NCBI RefSeq assembly: GCF_900078365.1 | Contig: NZ_LT598653.1 | Span: 3,915,501 to 3,979,500 of the forward strand | Direction of reading: 5' to 3' | DNA: 64,000 bases | From: an uncultured Sphingopyxis sp. | GTDB lineage: Bacteria > Pseudomonadota > Alphaproteobacteria > Sphingomonadales > Sphingomonadaceae | In this document: positions 37,074 through 46,770 of the stretch, piece after piece | Layout: every line of letters begins with the position of its first letter | Numbering within the stretch: the first letter of the stretch is position 1 | Program-made: the position numbers and the translations under genes | The notes under the pieces: generated by a model | The model's input: only the letters and a program-made list of their open reading frames with translations | The model's database searches: none | Told to the model about the DNA's origin: nothing

Positions 37074-37916
37074 ATGTTCGATCGAACCTATTACGCCACC
37101 CATCCGGACATGATGGCGTGCGTGTCCAATGACGAACTGCGCGATCGCTATCTCATCCGGAATTTGTTCCGCCCGAACGCGTGCGTGCTCAACTATACGC
37201 ATGCCGACCGGCTGGTGATCGGCGGGGTGCTGGTCGAGAGCGGAAGCGTCCGGCTGCCCGACCAATCGGAGCCGGCGTCGGCAGCCGGCCACCCGTTCCT
37301 CGAGCGGCGCGAACTCGGCATCGTCAATGTCGGCCGCGCCGAGGGCACCGTGGCCGTCGACGGCGAGCTGTTCGCGCTCGGTGCGAAGGACAGCCTCTAT
37401 GTCACGATGGGCGCGAAAGACGTCCGCTTTTCCGGCGACGGCGCGCGCTTCTATCTCGCCTCGTCGCCCGCGCATCGCGCCTTCGATACGCGCAAACTGC
37501 CGCTCGCCGACGCCAGGATACTCGAGCGTGGCAGCCTGGAGACGGCCAACGACCGGACGATTCACCAGCTCGTCATCCCCGGCGTGTGCGACAGCGCGCA
37601 GCTGGCGATGGGCCTCACCATCCTCAAGCCGGGAAGCGTGTGGAACACGATGCCGCCGCACGTCCACGAACGCCGGAGCGAGATTTATTTCTACTTCGAT
37701 CTCGACGATCCCGAACAGGGCCGGGTGATGCACTTCATGGGTCAGGGCGAGGCGACCCGGCATATCGTCATGGCGGACGGCGAGGCGGTGATCTCTCCGC
37801 CCTGGTCGATCCACATGGGCGCCGGAACCGGCGCCTATGCGTTCATCTGGGTCATGGCGGGCGAGAACCAGGATTATGACGACATGAATGTCCTCGACAT
37901 CTGCCAGCTCAGCTAA
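37074..37916 (+). CDS. kduI: 5-keto-4-deoxyuronate isomerase KduI
   Basis: A 280-residue cupin enzyme that converts 5-keto-4-deoxyuronate, the product of unsaturated uronates from pectin and related glycans, to 2,5-diketo-3-deoxygluconate. Zinc ligands are in MPPHVHERRSEIYFYFD (His196, His198, Glu203) and WSIHMGAG (His247), matching the E. coli enzyme in spacing. The length matches too (278 in E. coli). The C-terminus MAGENQDYDDMN is typical. The KduD partner is not in the window. It is the last gene of the uronate cluster. Confidence 0.95.
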   Translation: MFDRTYYATHPDMMACVSNDELRDRYLIRNLFRPNACVLNYTHADRLVIGGVLVESGSVRLPDQSEPASAAGHPFLERRELGIVNVGRAEGTVAVDGELFALGAKDSLYVTMGAKDVRFSGDGARFYLASSPAHRAFDTRKLPLADARILERGSLETANDRTIHQLVIPGVCDSAQLAMGLTILKPGSVWNTMPPHVHERRSEIYFYFDLDDPEQGRVMHFMGQGEATRHIVMADGEAVISPPWSIHMGAGTGAYAFIWVMAGENQDYDDMNVLDICQLS

Positions 37917-38035
37917 ACGGCGGATAGTTGTTCGGGGTCCTCGCTTCCCCGAATTTCCGGCAAACGCGCCGAAATGGCGCCGCCTTCGACCCTTTCGCGC
38001 TGTCCGTCCGGTCATTCGGGGCGCAGCATCGCAGC

Positions 38036-38689
38036 GTGACCGAAAGCGGGGGCCATATCCATCTGATCCTGCCCGATCCTGTCGAACGGGCCGCCTGTTT
38101 TCGTGCGCTCGCGGCGGGTGGCGCGCGGGTCGTGCGCAGCTTTGCGAGCGCGGATGCGTGGATCGAGGCCGAGGGCGACGACCTTTCCGGCATCCTGCTT
38201 TTTCGCTGGCGCCAGCCGGGCCGGACCGATGGCGCGGCGCTGCTCGACCGGGTCGCCGGGCGTCCCGGGATCGCCGCGTTCGTCGCGGCCGAGCGGCTCA
38301 GTATCGCCGAATCGCGCGCCATCCTGCGCGGCGGCGCGCAGGATCTACTACCCGCGCCGCTCGACCCCCGCTTCGTCCGGGGCACGATCGATGCGGTGCT
38401 GGCCGATTGGCGCGCGGCGCAAGAGGCGCGTGCCCGGCAGCGCGAAGCCGAAGCGCGACTGGCGGCGCTGACCCCGCGCGAGCGCGACATATTGGATGGG
38501 ATCGCCGCCGGTCTCGGCAACAAGACGATCGCGCGGCGGCTCGCGCTCAGCCCGCGCACGGTCGAAGTGCATCGTGCGAATATCATGCGCCGCGCCGGCG
38601 CGGGTAATGTCGCCGAACTGCTGCGATTGCAATTCACCGCCGAACATGCGCGCGCCGCGCCGGTCGATCGGGTCCGTTTCGGTGCATGA
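38036..38689 (+). CDS. FixJ/LuxR-type regulator with a degenerate receiver domain
   Basis: A 217-residue protein with a receiver-like N-terminus (1-120) and a LuxR-type HTH near the C-terminus (TPRERDILDGIAAGLGNKTI...LSPRTVEVHRANIMRRAG). The normal phospho-acceptor block (VLLDxxMP) reads GILLFRWRQPGRTDG, with Phe at the aspartate position, and the conserved K in the LxKP loop is replaced (LLPAPLDP). Phosphorylation as in FixJ is therefore unlikely. The GTG at 38036 begins the family-like domain; the frame is open upstream to 37928. It follows kduI by 119 bases, but a shared role is unproven. Confidence 0.78.
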   Translation: MTESGGHIHLILPDPVERAACFRALAAGGARVVRSFASADAWIEAEGDDLSGILLFRWRQPGRTDGAALLDRVAGRPGIAAFVAAERLSIAESRAILRGGAQDLLPAPLDPRFVRGTIDAVLADWRAAQEARARQREAEARLAALTPRERDILDGIAAGLGNKTIARRLALSPRTVEVHRANIMRRAGAGNVAELLRLQFTAEHARAAPVDRVRFGA

Positions 38690-38736
38690 TCGCGCGCAAA
38701 CCCGGCCACGCGGCGCGCAATGCGCCTATAAGGAAA

Positions 38737-38857
38737 ATGAACGGTGTACCGCCCTTGAGTTGGTCCCCATTGGCGCTGCCGTTCATCCGCCCGGGGTCAA
38801 CCCCACCTGACCCCGGGCCAACGACAGGCCGGCAGGGACGTTCCTCCCTGCCGGCCT
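38737..38857. other. Candidate structured RNA: three consecutive stem-loops
   Basis: Three perfect hairpins follow one another. The first is ATGAACGG/CCGTTCAT (38737-38744 with 38779-38786), with a nested CGCC/GGCG. The second is CCCGGGGTCA/TGACCCCGGG (38790-38799 with 38808-38817). The third has a 13-base-pair stem (38826-38838 with 38845-38857). No reading frame or ribosome-binding site fits. It could be a small RNA ending in a terminator or a long 3' untranslated region; I do not recognise a known RNA family. Confidence 0.4.
38826..38857. terminator. Strong hairpin terminator between convergent genes
   Basis: AGGCCGGCAGGGA pairs perfectly with TCCCTGCCGGCCT around a six-base loop, followed by ATTTCG on the plus strand. 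It sits six bases from the stop codon of the convergent acyltransferase and probably serves the plus-strand regulator or the candidate RNA. Confidence 0.75.
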
Positions 38858-38863
38858 ATTTCG

Positions 38864-39916
38864 TCATCGCTGGAGGACCAGCGCGCGCTGATCGGCGCGC
38901 CCCATCGAGAGCAGGATCGGGTCCGACGCCTGCCGCGCCATGAAATCAGCCTTGCTTGCCATGCCCTGCCAGCCGATACCGATCAGCGACTGCGCGATCG
39001 CTCCGCCGAGCGTGTCGCCGGGGCCGGGCAGGATGATGACGTCGGGGGCGAACTCCTTGACCGCCACCTGCACCGAGAGCGCGAAATCATAAGGCGCGAG
39101 GATCTGGTGGCCGAAGCTGTAATCCCATATCGCGGCGGGATCGCTGGAGAAGCGCCGCCAGATATGGCCGCGGCCGTCGACCAGCGGCAGGGCCGGGCGG
39201 CCGAACAGCGACGGCGGCAGTTCGGCCTTCGCCTTGTCCGCACTGCCGACCATCAGCGGGGTATGGAAAGGGCCGTGGCCCGCGAGGCGCAGCGGATCGC
39301 GCCCCGGGGTCGGCGGGGCTTCGGCGAGCAGGGCAGCGAGCCCTTCCTCATTGCCCGCAAGCACGAGCATCCCGGCTAGGTCGATCGAGAGCGCGAGAGC
39401 GTGATCGGGCCGCGCGTCGATCGCGGCGACGAGATCGAGCAGCGCCGCACGCAGGCCGGGCACCGGGCGCCAGTCGTCGTCCACCACCTGCAGCAATATC
39501 TGCCCGCCGGGCCCGTGCGTCTGGCTGTTGAGCCCCATCGCGTTCGATATGCGGAAGCCGTCCTCGACCGAGACCGCGCCCCCCACGGCCAGCGCACTGT
39601 ACCAGCCCATCGAATTGCCGAGCGCCGCGACGATGTCATATGTGTCGCGGTCGATACTCAGATAATCGAGCGCGGTCGCGGTGTAGATCAGCGGCGCCGC
39701 GACGTCGCCGCGCATATGCGTGCTCACGCTGAAGCGGTCGGCGCCGTCTAGCTCGGAAACGGTCGGCTGGTCCCGTTCGCGACGCTGCGCGTCGAAATCG
39801 GCGATCAGGTCGGCGAAGCGCGCGCCGTGAAGCCGGGCAATGCTGCCGAGCTCGCCCTTGCCATAGGTGCCGCGGCCAGGGGCGACGACAAGGGCGGTTT
39901 TCTTTGCCGCGGTCAT
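38864..39916 (-). CDS. FabD-like ACP S-malonyltransferase (acyltransferase domain protein)
   Basis: A 350-residue acyltransferase. The nucleophile elbow ALGNSMGWYSAL puts Ser102 in GxSxG, and the catalytic His218 is in GHGPFHTPLM, as in FabD. The region that in FabD holds the malonyl-binding arginine reads FRISNAMGLNSQ and does not align cleanly, so the acyl group may not be malonyl. It is not in a fatty-acid synthesis cluster. It lies 145 bases downstream of the fused E1 gene on the same strand, and the two may act together on a branched or alpha-keto-derived acyl unit (inference). Confidence 0.78.
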   Translation of the reverse strand: MTAAKKTALVVAPGRGTYGKGELGSIARLHGARFADLIADFDAQRRERDQPTVSELDGADRFSVSTHMRGDVAAPLIYTATALDYLSIDRDTYDIVAALGNSMGWYSALAVGGAVSVEDGFRISNAMGLNSQTHGPGGQILLQVVDDDWRPVPGLRAALLDLVAAIDARPDHALALSIDLAGMLVLAGNEEGLAALLAEAPPTPGRDPLRLAGHGPFHTPLMVGSADKAKAELPPSLFGRPALPLVDGRGHIWRRFSSDPAAIWDYSFGHQILAPYDFALSVQVAVKEFAPDVIILPGPGDTLGGAIAQSLIGIGWQGMASKADFMARQASDPILLSMGRADQRALVLQR

Positions 39917-39942
39917 ACCCGACCTCCATCAACCAAACCGCC

Positions 39943-40047
39943 GTGCTCCTGCGCAGGCAGGGGCCCATCATCGACCATTTCGGCTCGAAGCAACGGGCCA
40001 TGAAAAAGGAAAGCGTCGGAGATGGGCTCCTGCCTGCGCAGGGGCAC
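39943..40047. repeat. Inverted repeat between the E1 and acyltransferase genes
   Basis: The left arm (39943-39969), with TCCTGCGCAGGCAGGGGCCC, pairs with the right arm (40021-40047), with GGGCTCCTGCCTGCGCAGGG, with about two mismatches. It fills most of the gap inside the two-gene unit and may reduce read-through to the acyltransferase gene. Confidence 0.75.
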
Positions 40048-40061
40048 GGCGGTGTAAAGCG

Positions 40062-42263
40062 TCACGCCAGCAACTCCTTCGCAGCCGCGACGATCGAATC
40101 GCGGCTCGGCAGCGTCAGCGTCGCGGCCTTGCCCAAGGGAATGAAGCTGTCGTCGGCGGCGATGCGCTTCAGCCTCTTGTCAGGAGTGCGCTCGGCGAAG
40201 GTCGCCATCAGCGCCTCGCTTTGCGACCCGGTGATGCGGCATTCGTCGACGATCAGGATGCGCTGCGCGTCGCCGACGGCGGCGACGAGCTTCTCCTCGT
40301 CGACCGGGCCGAGCCAGCGCAGGTCGATCACGCGTGCCTTCACACCATCGCCGGCGAGCAGTTTCTCGGCCTGCCGCGAGAGATAATATCCATTGCCGTA
40401 AGTGACGATCGCGAGGTCCGTGCCTGCGCCATGGACGCCGACGTCGCCGAGGCGGATCGGCGCGCCTTCGCCGGGGGTTTCGTAGACGCTCGTCCACAGC
40501 CCGTCGCCTTCTTCGTGGAGGTCGCGCGTCATGTAGAGCGCGATCGGTTCGACGAAGACGACCACGCGCTGCTCCTCGCGCGCGAGGCGGACGCATTCGC
40601 GAAGCATTGCCACAGCGTCGCGCCCGTTCGACGGTACCGCGAGGACAAGGCCCGGAATGTCGCGGAAAACCGCGAGGCTGTTGTCGTTGTGGAAATGGCC
40701 GCCGAAGCCCTTCTGATAGCCGAGCCCCGCGATGCGGATCACCATCGGGTTCGTATATTGGCCGTCCGAGAAGAAGCTCAATGTCGCTGCCTCGCCGCGG
40801 ATCTGGTCCTCGGCATTGTGGACATAGGCGAGGAACTGGATCTCGGGCATCGGAAGGAAGCCATTGTGCGCCATGCCGATCGCGAGCCCGAGGATCGCCT
40901 GCTCGTCGAGCAAGGTGTTGACGACGCGCGCCGAGCCGAAACGCTGATGGAGCTTCGCCGTGACATTGTAGACGCCACCCTTCGGCCCGACATCCTCGCC
41001 CGCGACGACGATCTCCCGATGCGCGAGCATCAGGTCGGCGAGCGCCCACGAGAGGAGACGCGCCATGTGCTGCGGCTTGTCCATCGCCTGCGCGTCGCTG
41101 CCGAACATCGCCTTGCGATCGTCGTCCGACGGCGTGTTGGCGCGGGCGATCTTCCGCTTCGGCGGGATCAGGCTTTCCATCACGCCGGCGGAGGTCGTGA
41201 TCTTCGGGCGCAGGATCGCCGCTTCGGCCTGCCGCGCGAGCGTCGCACCGATCTCTTCATAGGCGTCGGCGATCTCGGCGCGCGACATCCAGCCATGTTC
41301 GATCATCAGCGCCGCGCCCGCGAGCAGCGGGTCGCGCGCCTCGTCGGCCTCGATCAGCGCCTTGGGAAGATAGGCGCCCTGCACGTCGGACCCGGCGTGG
41401 CCGTAGAGGCGCACCGTCGCCATATGCAGGAAGACGGGCTTGCGCGTGCGCCGCGCATGGTCGGCGGCTTCGCACGCGCCGGCATAGGCCGAGACGAGGT
41501 CGGTGCCGTCGCATTTGATATAGTGGAGCCCCGCGCGGTGGCGGAACTGCGCCTCGATCCAGCCGGTCGGGGTGCGCGTCGAAATGCCGATGCCATTGTC
41601 TTCGCAAAGGAAGATCAGCGGCATGGGCGAGCCCTGGAACGCCGCCCAGCCCGCCGTGTTGAACGCGCCCTGCGCGGTCGAATGGTTCGCCGACGCGTCG
41701 CCGAAACTCGTCAGCACCACCGCATCGTCGGGCAACGGCAGCCCGGTCATGCCGAGCCGCCGCGCGATCCCGATCGAGAAAGCCGCACCGACCGCCTTCG
41801 GCAGATGCGAGGCGATCGTCGAGGTCTGCGGCGGGATCGCGAGCGGCTTCGACCCGATCACCTTGTGCCGTCCGCCCGAGATCGGATCTTCGGACGAGGC
41901 GGCGAAGCTCAGCAGCATGTCCCACGTCGGCGTGCCGCCGGGAAGCTGGCGCGACCGGTGGAGCTGGAAGGCGTTCGAACGATAGTGGAGGAACGCCATG
42001 TCGGTGACGCGCAGCGCCGCGGCGACCGCCGCATTGCCCTCGTGTCCCGACGAGCCGATCGTGTAGAAGCCTTCGCCGCGCGCCTGCAGATGGCGCGACA
42101 GCCGGTCCATCTGGCGGCTCGTCAGCTGCGAGAGGAAGATGTCGGTCGCTTGCGCGCGCGACAGGCCGGCCGCGGCGGGATCGGGCGCGTCGGCACGGCC
42201 GGGCAGAAGGCCCCCCGCGAGGGCCGCGAGGAATTTTTCATGTACCGCCTGCGCCGCGTCCAC
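40062..42263 (-). CDS. Fused alpha-beta E1 of a 2-oxoacid dehydrogenase complex
   Basis: A 733-residue thiamine-diphosphate enzyme with both E1 subunits in one chain. The alpha part (1 to about 360) has the ThDP-binding GDAS...N pair (188-191 and Asn223 in LCEDNGIGIST), with GDA where GDG is usual. The beta part (about 395-733) starts at MARLLSWALADLMLAHREIVVAGEDVGPKGG. The arrangement resembles branched-chain 2-oxoacid or acetoin-type E1. No E2 or E3 is nearby, so it must borrow partners or act differently. It is followed by a FabD-like acyltransferase. Confidence 0.85.
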   Translation of the reverse strand: MDAAQAVHEKFLAALAGGLLPGRADAPDPAAAGLSRAQATDIFLSQLTSRQMDRLSRHLQARGEGFYTIGSSGHEGNAAVAAALRVTDMAFLHYRSNAFQLHRSRQLPGGTPTWDMLLSFAASSEDPISGGRHKVIGSKPLAIPPQTSTIASHLPKAVGAAFSIGIARRLGMTGLPLPDDAVVLTSFGDASANHSTAQGAFNTAGWAAFQGSPMPLIFLCEDNGIGISTRTPTGWIEAQFRHRAGLHYIKCDGTDLVSAYAGACEAADHARRTRKPVFLHMATVRLYGHAGSDVQGAYLPKALIEADEARDPLLAGAALMIEHGWMSRAEIADAYEEIGATLARQAEAAILRPKITTSAGVMESLIPPKRKIARANTPSDDDRKAMFGSDAQAMDKPQHMARLLSWALADLMLAHREIVVAGEDVGPKGGVYNVTAKLHQRFGSARVVNTLLDEQAILGLAIGMAHNGFLPMPEIQFLAYVHNAEDQIRGEAATLSFFSDGQYTNPMVIRIAGLGYQKGFGGHFHNDNSLAVFRDIPGLVLAVPSNGRDAVAMLRECVRLAREEQRVVVFVEPIALYMTRDLHEEGDGLWTSVYETPGEGAPIRLGDVGVHGAGTDLAIVTYGNGYYLSRQAEKLLAGDGVKARVIDLRWLGPVDEEKLVAAVGDAQRILIVDECRITGSQSEALMATFAERTPDKRLKRIAADDSFIPLGKAATLTLPSRDSIVAAAKELLA

Positions 42264-42429
42264 CTGTCTCTCCTGTCACGCGGCCAGTGGTTTCCGTTGT
42301 AACGAACCGGCCGATTTTTCCGCGCGCTAGAACGGGGCCGTCCGGCGCGCAAGCATCTCTTGCCTTGCTGCGCGCGCTCGCGCTACCACGTTCGGCAATG
42401 ACCGAGCGGGGCGAGATCATCTTTTCAAC

Positions 42430-43140
42430 ATGATATCCATGTGGATCTCCCAGGCGTCGGCGGCTGCCGACGCATCGAGCGCCGACGCGGGCGGGGGATG
42501 GCTGCTCGATCCCGAACTGGTCGATCCGGGTTACAGCCAGACGATCGCGGGCGGCGAGATCCAGACCGCCTTCCCGCCGCCGCCCCCACCGCCGGCGCCG
42601 CCGCCCGAGTGGCTGAAGTCGCTGCTGAACGCGATCGGCAATTTCTTCGAATGGAGCGCGCCCGCGGCGAAGCCGCTGATGTGGATCGTGGCCGCGCTGT
42701 TCCTGCTGTTCCTCCTCTATCATTTGGTGCCCGCTTTTGCACAGTGGGTCGACAATCTGCGCTTCGGCCGCAAGCGCGGCGACGCGGATGCCGGTGATTT
42801 CGCCGGGCAGGCCGAAGCGGGCGCGGCGCGCGCGCTGCTCGCCGAGGCCGATGCGCTCGCCGCCGAGGGGCGCTTCGCCGAGGCGGTGCATCTGCTGCTC
42901 TATCGCAGCGTCGAGGATATCGAGGGCCGCCGCCCGGGCCTCGTCAAACCCGCGATGACATCGCGCGACCTTGCCGAAGCGTACGACCTGCCCATCGTCG
43001 CGCGCGGCGCGTTCAGCCGCATCGCGAGCGCGGTCGAGATCAGCCTGTTCGGCGGACGCTCGATCGACGCGGCGGCGTGGGAGCAGTGCCGCAGCGCTTA
43101 TGCCGAGCTGACGGTGCCGAGGAGCTGGGCGCGCGCATGA
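42430..43140 (+). CDS. DUF4129 membrane protein of the MoxR operon
   Basis: A 236-residue protein. It has a Pro-rich stretch (FPPPPPPPAPPPEW, about 48-61), one transmembrane segment (about 85-105, WIVAALFLLFLLYHLVPAF) and a C-terminal DUF4129 domain marked by GRFAEAVHLLLYRSVEDIEGR. DUF4129 genes often accompany moxR and DUF58 genes. The stop overlaps the next start by four bases (ATGA). It opens the six-gene operon and is divergent from the E1 gene. Confidence 0.82.
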   Translation: MISMWISQASAAADASSADAGGGWLLDPELVDPGYSQTIAGGEIQTAFPPPPPPPAPPPEWLKSLLNAIGNFFEWSAPAAKPLMWIVAALFLLFLLYHLVPAFAQWVDNLRFGRKRGDADAGDFAGQAEAGAARALLAEADALAAEGRFAEAVHLLLYRSVEDIEGRRPGLVKPAMTSRDLAEAYDLPIVARGAFSRIASAVEISLFGGRSIDAAAWEQCRSAYAELTVPRSWARA

Positions 43141-44361
43141 GCGATTCCGGCGTCAGCGATCATGGCTTCAACCCGCGGTTGATCGCAGGCGTCGTGATGA
43201 TCGGCGTCATCGCCTTCGTCGCGCTGTGGGCGCTCATCGCCTTGGGGCCGCAGCTCAGCAGCGGTAACGATGGCGGCGGCCACGCGCTGTCGAAGGCGGC
43301 GCCGGGCTATGCCGGGATCGTCGATCTTGTCGAGCGCGCTGGCGCCGAGGTCGAACTCCGCCGGCGCGTCGAAACGACGCGCTACGACGATTATGAACCG
43401 CTGCTGGTGCTGACCCCGACGCACCGCACCCGCGCCTCCGAGATCGCCGAACTGTTCGACGCCGGGCGCAGGGGATCTGCGCTGATCGTGCTGCCGAAAT
43501 GGCAGACCATGGCGGTGCCGGGACAGACGCAGAAGCCCGGCTGGGTCAGCGTCGGCTTTCCGGTGCGCCCGCCCGCGGCGTTGCTGCCGCCGGCGCAATT
43601 CGGCGAAGTCGCGATCAAGGCCGCGCCAGGCAAGGCGCAGGAGGTGCCCGCGCGGCTGGCCGGGCGCAGCTTCACCGCCTGGCTGCCCGACAATGTCCAG
43701 ACGATTTCGGGTGGCAATCTCGAAACGCTGATCGCGGCGCCGAACGGCGGCGCGGTGCTGGCGCAGGTCGGCGAGCGCGACATCTACATTCTCGCCGACC
43801 CCGACCTCATCAACAATCTCGCCTTCGCCTCGCGCGACAAGGCGGCCGGCGGCGCGATGCTGATCGACGCGATCGCCGACTATACCGACGCCGACGGGCT
43901 CGCTTTCGACCTCACGCTCAATGGCTTCGGCGGCGGGCGTTCGCTGCTCCGCTTCGCCTTCGTGCCGCCTTTCATCGGCATCACGCTCTGCCTGCTCGCC
44001 GCCGGGCTGCTCGCACTGTGGCAGGCGTGGACGCGCTTCGGCCCCGCGCTGAAGCCCGGGCGCGCGATCCCGGTGTCGAAGGCGGCGCTGATCGCCAACA
44101 GCGCCGACCTGATCCGGCAGGCGCGGCGCGAACTCGACGGCGCCGATGCCTATGTGAAAAGCCAGCGCAGCGCGATCGCGCGGCGGCTGCACGCGCCCGC
44201 CGGGCTCGACGAAGCCGAAACCGATGCGTGGATCGACAAGCATCTGCGCGGCGACGGCGAGCTTTTCTCCGCGCTGGCGCGGCGTCTGCCGATCGCGCGC
44301 AACACCCACGAGTTTCTGGCAGACGCGCAGGCGCTGCACGACATCAGGAAGGATCTACTCC

Positions 44362-44372
<11 letters not shown>
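43137..44372 (+). CDS. DUF4350 membrane protein of the MoxR operon
   Basis: A 411-residue protein with an N-terminal transmembrane helix (about 15-38), an alpha/beta extracytoplasmic domain beginning GYAGIVDLVERAGAEVELRR and continuing DDYEPLLVLTPTHRT, and a second helix near residue 285 (FVPPFIGITLCLLAAGLLAL). The C-terminus is soluble. The fold is that of DUF4350. It overlaps the preceding gene (ATGA) and the following moxR by 11 bases. Confidence 0.8.
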
Positions 44373-45327
<955 letters not shown>

Positions 45328-45355
45328 CGATTATCGTTTTTCCTCAGCATTACAG

Positions 45356-45432
45356 CGTCATTGCGAGCGTAGCGAAGCAATCCAGGGCGTGGCAAGCCGC
45401 TCTGGATTGCTTCGCTACGCTCGCAATGACGG
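45356..45432. repeat. CGTCAT/ATGACG hairpin repeat, type D, inside the MoxR operon
   Basis: CGTCATTGCGAGCGTAGCGA at the left and TCGCTACGCTCGCAATGACG at the right are perfect complements, with a GCAATCCAG/CTGGATTGC inner pair. It interrupts the otherwise overlapping operon between moxR and the DUF58 gene. Confidence 0.9.
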
Positions 45433-45453
45433 ATGGAACGGGGGCGGATTGAC

Positions 45454-46770
45454 ATGATCTACCCCACCCGCCGGGCGATCTATCTGCTGCTTGCGGGCGC
45501 GCCGGTCGCGCTCGCGCTCGGGCTGGTGCGGCCCGAACTGTGGCTGGTCGCGCCCGGCTGGATCGGGGTGATCATCGCCTGCCTGATCCTCGATAGCATT
45601 GCGGGTGCGAATCCCCGCCATCTGACGCTCGATGCCCGCTTCCCGCATCAGGTCGGCGTCGGCGATCCGTTCGACCTGTCGCTCACTGCGAGCGGCCGCG
45701 GCGTGCCGCCGCACGCCGAACTCGCGCTCGCGCTCGACGAAAGGCTTGCCGAAGGCGGGCGGCTGGCCGGCGATATGCGGCGCGCGGGCACGGGCGATGC
45801 CCTCGTCCGCACGCTCGCGCTCACGGCCTCGCGGCGCGGGCAGGCGCGCGTCGATTCACTGTGGATCCGCTGGGCGGGGCCGCTCGGGCTCGTGTGGAAA
45901 CAGCGCAAATTCGCGATCGACGGCGCGATCAGCGTCGTGCCGAGCCTGCGCGCGGTCACCGACGAGGGCAGCCGCCTCTTTCAACGCAACAGCTGGTTCG
46001 GCCTTCGCCAGCAGCGTTTTCGCGGCGAAGGCGCCGAGTTTGAGGCGCTTGCCGAATATCAGCCGGGGATGGACCGGCGCGCGATCGACTGGAATGCCTC
46101 GGCGCGCCACGTCAAATTGCTCGCCAAGGAATATCGCGTCGAGCGCGACAATCGCGTCGTCCTCGCGATCGACAGCGGGCGGACGATGGCCGAGCCGGTC
46201 GGCGGCATGCCGCGCGTCGACCGCGCGGTGTCGGCAGCGCTGCTGCTCGCCTATGTCGGGCTGAAGCTCAACGACCGCGTCAGCTTCTTCTCCTTCGCCG
46301 CCAAGCCGCAGGCGCTGACCCCTGCCTATATGCACACGCAGGATTTCCCGGCGTTACAGCGCGCCGCGAGCCTGATCGACTATGCCCATGTCGAGAGCAA
46401 TTTCACCCTCGCGCTGACGACGCTCAGCGCGCAGCTCAACCGCCGCTCGCTGATCATATTGTTCACCGAATTCACCGACGCGACGAGCGCCGACCTGATG
46501 ATCCGGGCCGCAGGCAGGCTCGCGCAGAAGCACCGCCTGCTGTTCGTCGTGATCCGCGACGAGGAGGTCGAGAGCGAGGAGCGGCGGCGGCCCGAGACCG
46601 GCGCCGACGTCACGCGATCGAACGTCGCCGCGGCGATGCTGCTGGACCGCCAGCTGGTGATCGCGCGGCTCCAGCGCCTCGGCGCCGACGTCATCGAAGT
46701 GCCCGCCGACGCGATGGGCGCGAGCGCGGTCGAGGCCTATCTCGGCATCAAGAGGCAGGGCAGCCTGTGA
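45454..46770 (+). CDS. DUF58 (VWA-like) protein
   Basis: A 438-residue protein with two N-terminal transmembrane helices (MIYPTRRAIYLLLAGAPVALAL onward), a beta-rich part and a VWA-like domain. EYQPGMDRRAIDWNASARH is the DUF58 signature. RVVLAIDSGRTM occupies the MIDAS position but is not a perfect DxSxS, so metal binding may be altered. It is the expected substrate of the MoxR ATPase. The start is the ATG at 45454. It overlaps the next gene by GTGA. Confidence 0.88.
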   Translation: MIYPTRRAIYLLLAGAPVALALGLVRPELWLVAPGWIGVIIACLILDSIAGANPRHLTLDARFPHQVGVGDPFDLSLTASGRGVPPHAELALALDERLAEGGRLAGDMRRAGTGDALVRTLALTASRRGQARVDSLWIRWAGPLGLVWKQRKFAIDGAISVVPSLRAVTDEGSRLFQRNSWFGLRQQRFRGEGAEFEALAEYQPGMDRRAIDWNASARHVKLLAKEYRVERDNRVVLAIDSGRTMAEPVGGMPRVDRAVSAALLLAYVGLKLNDRVSFFSFAAKPQALTPAYMHTQDFPALQRAASLIDYAHVESNFTLALTTLSAQLNRRSLIILFTEFTDATSADLMIRAAGRLAQKHRLLFVVIRDEEVESEERRRPETGADVTRSNVAAAMLLDRQLVIARLQRLGADVIEVPADAMGASAVEAYLGIKRQGSL

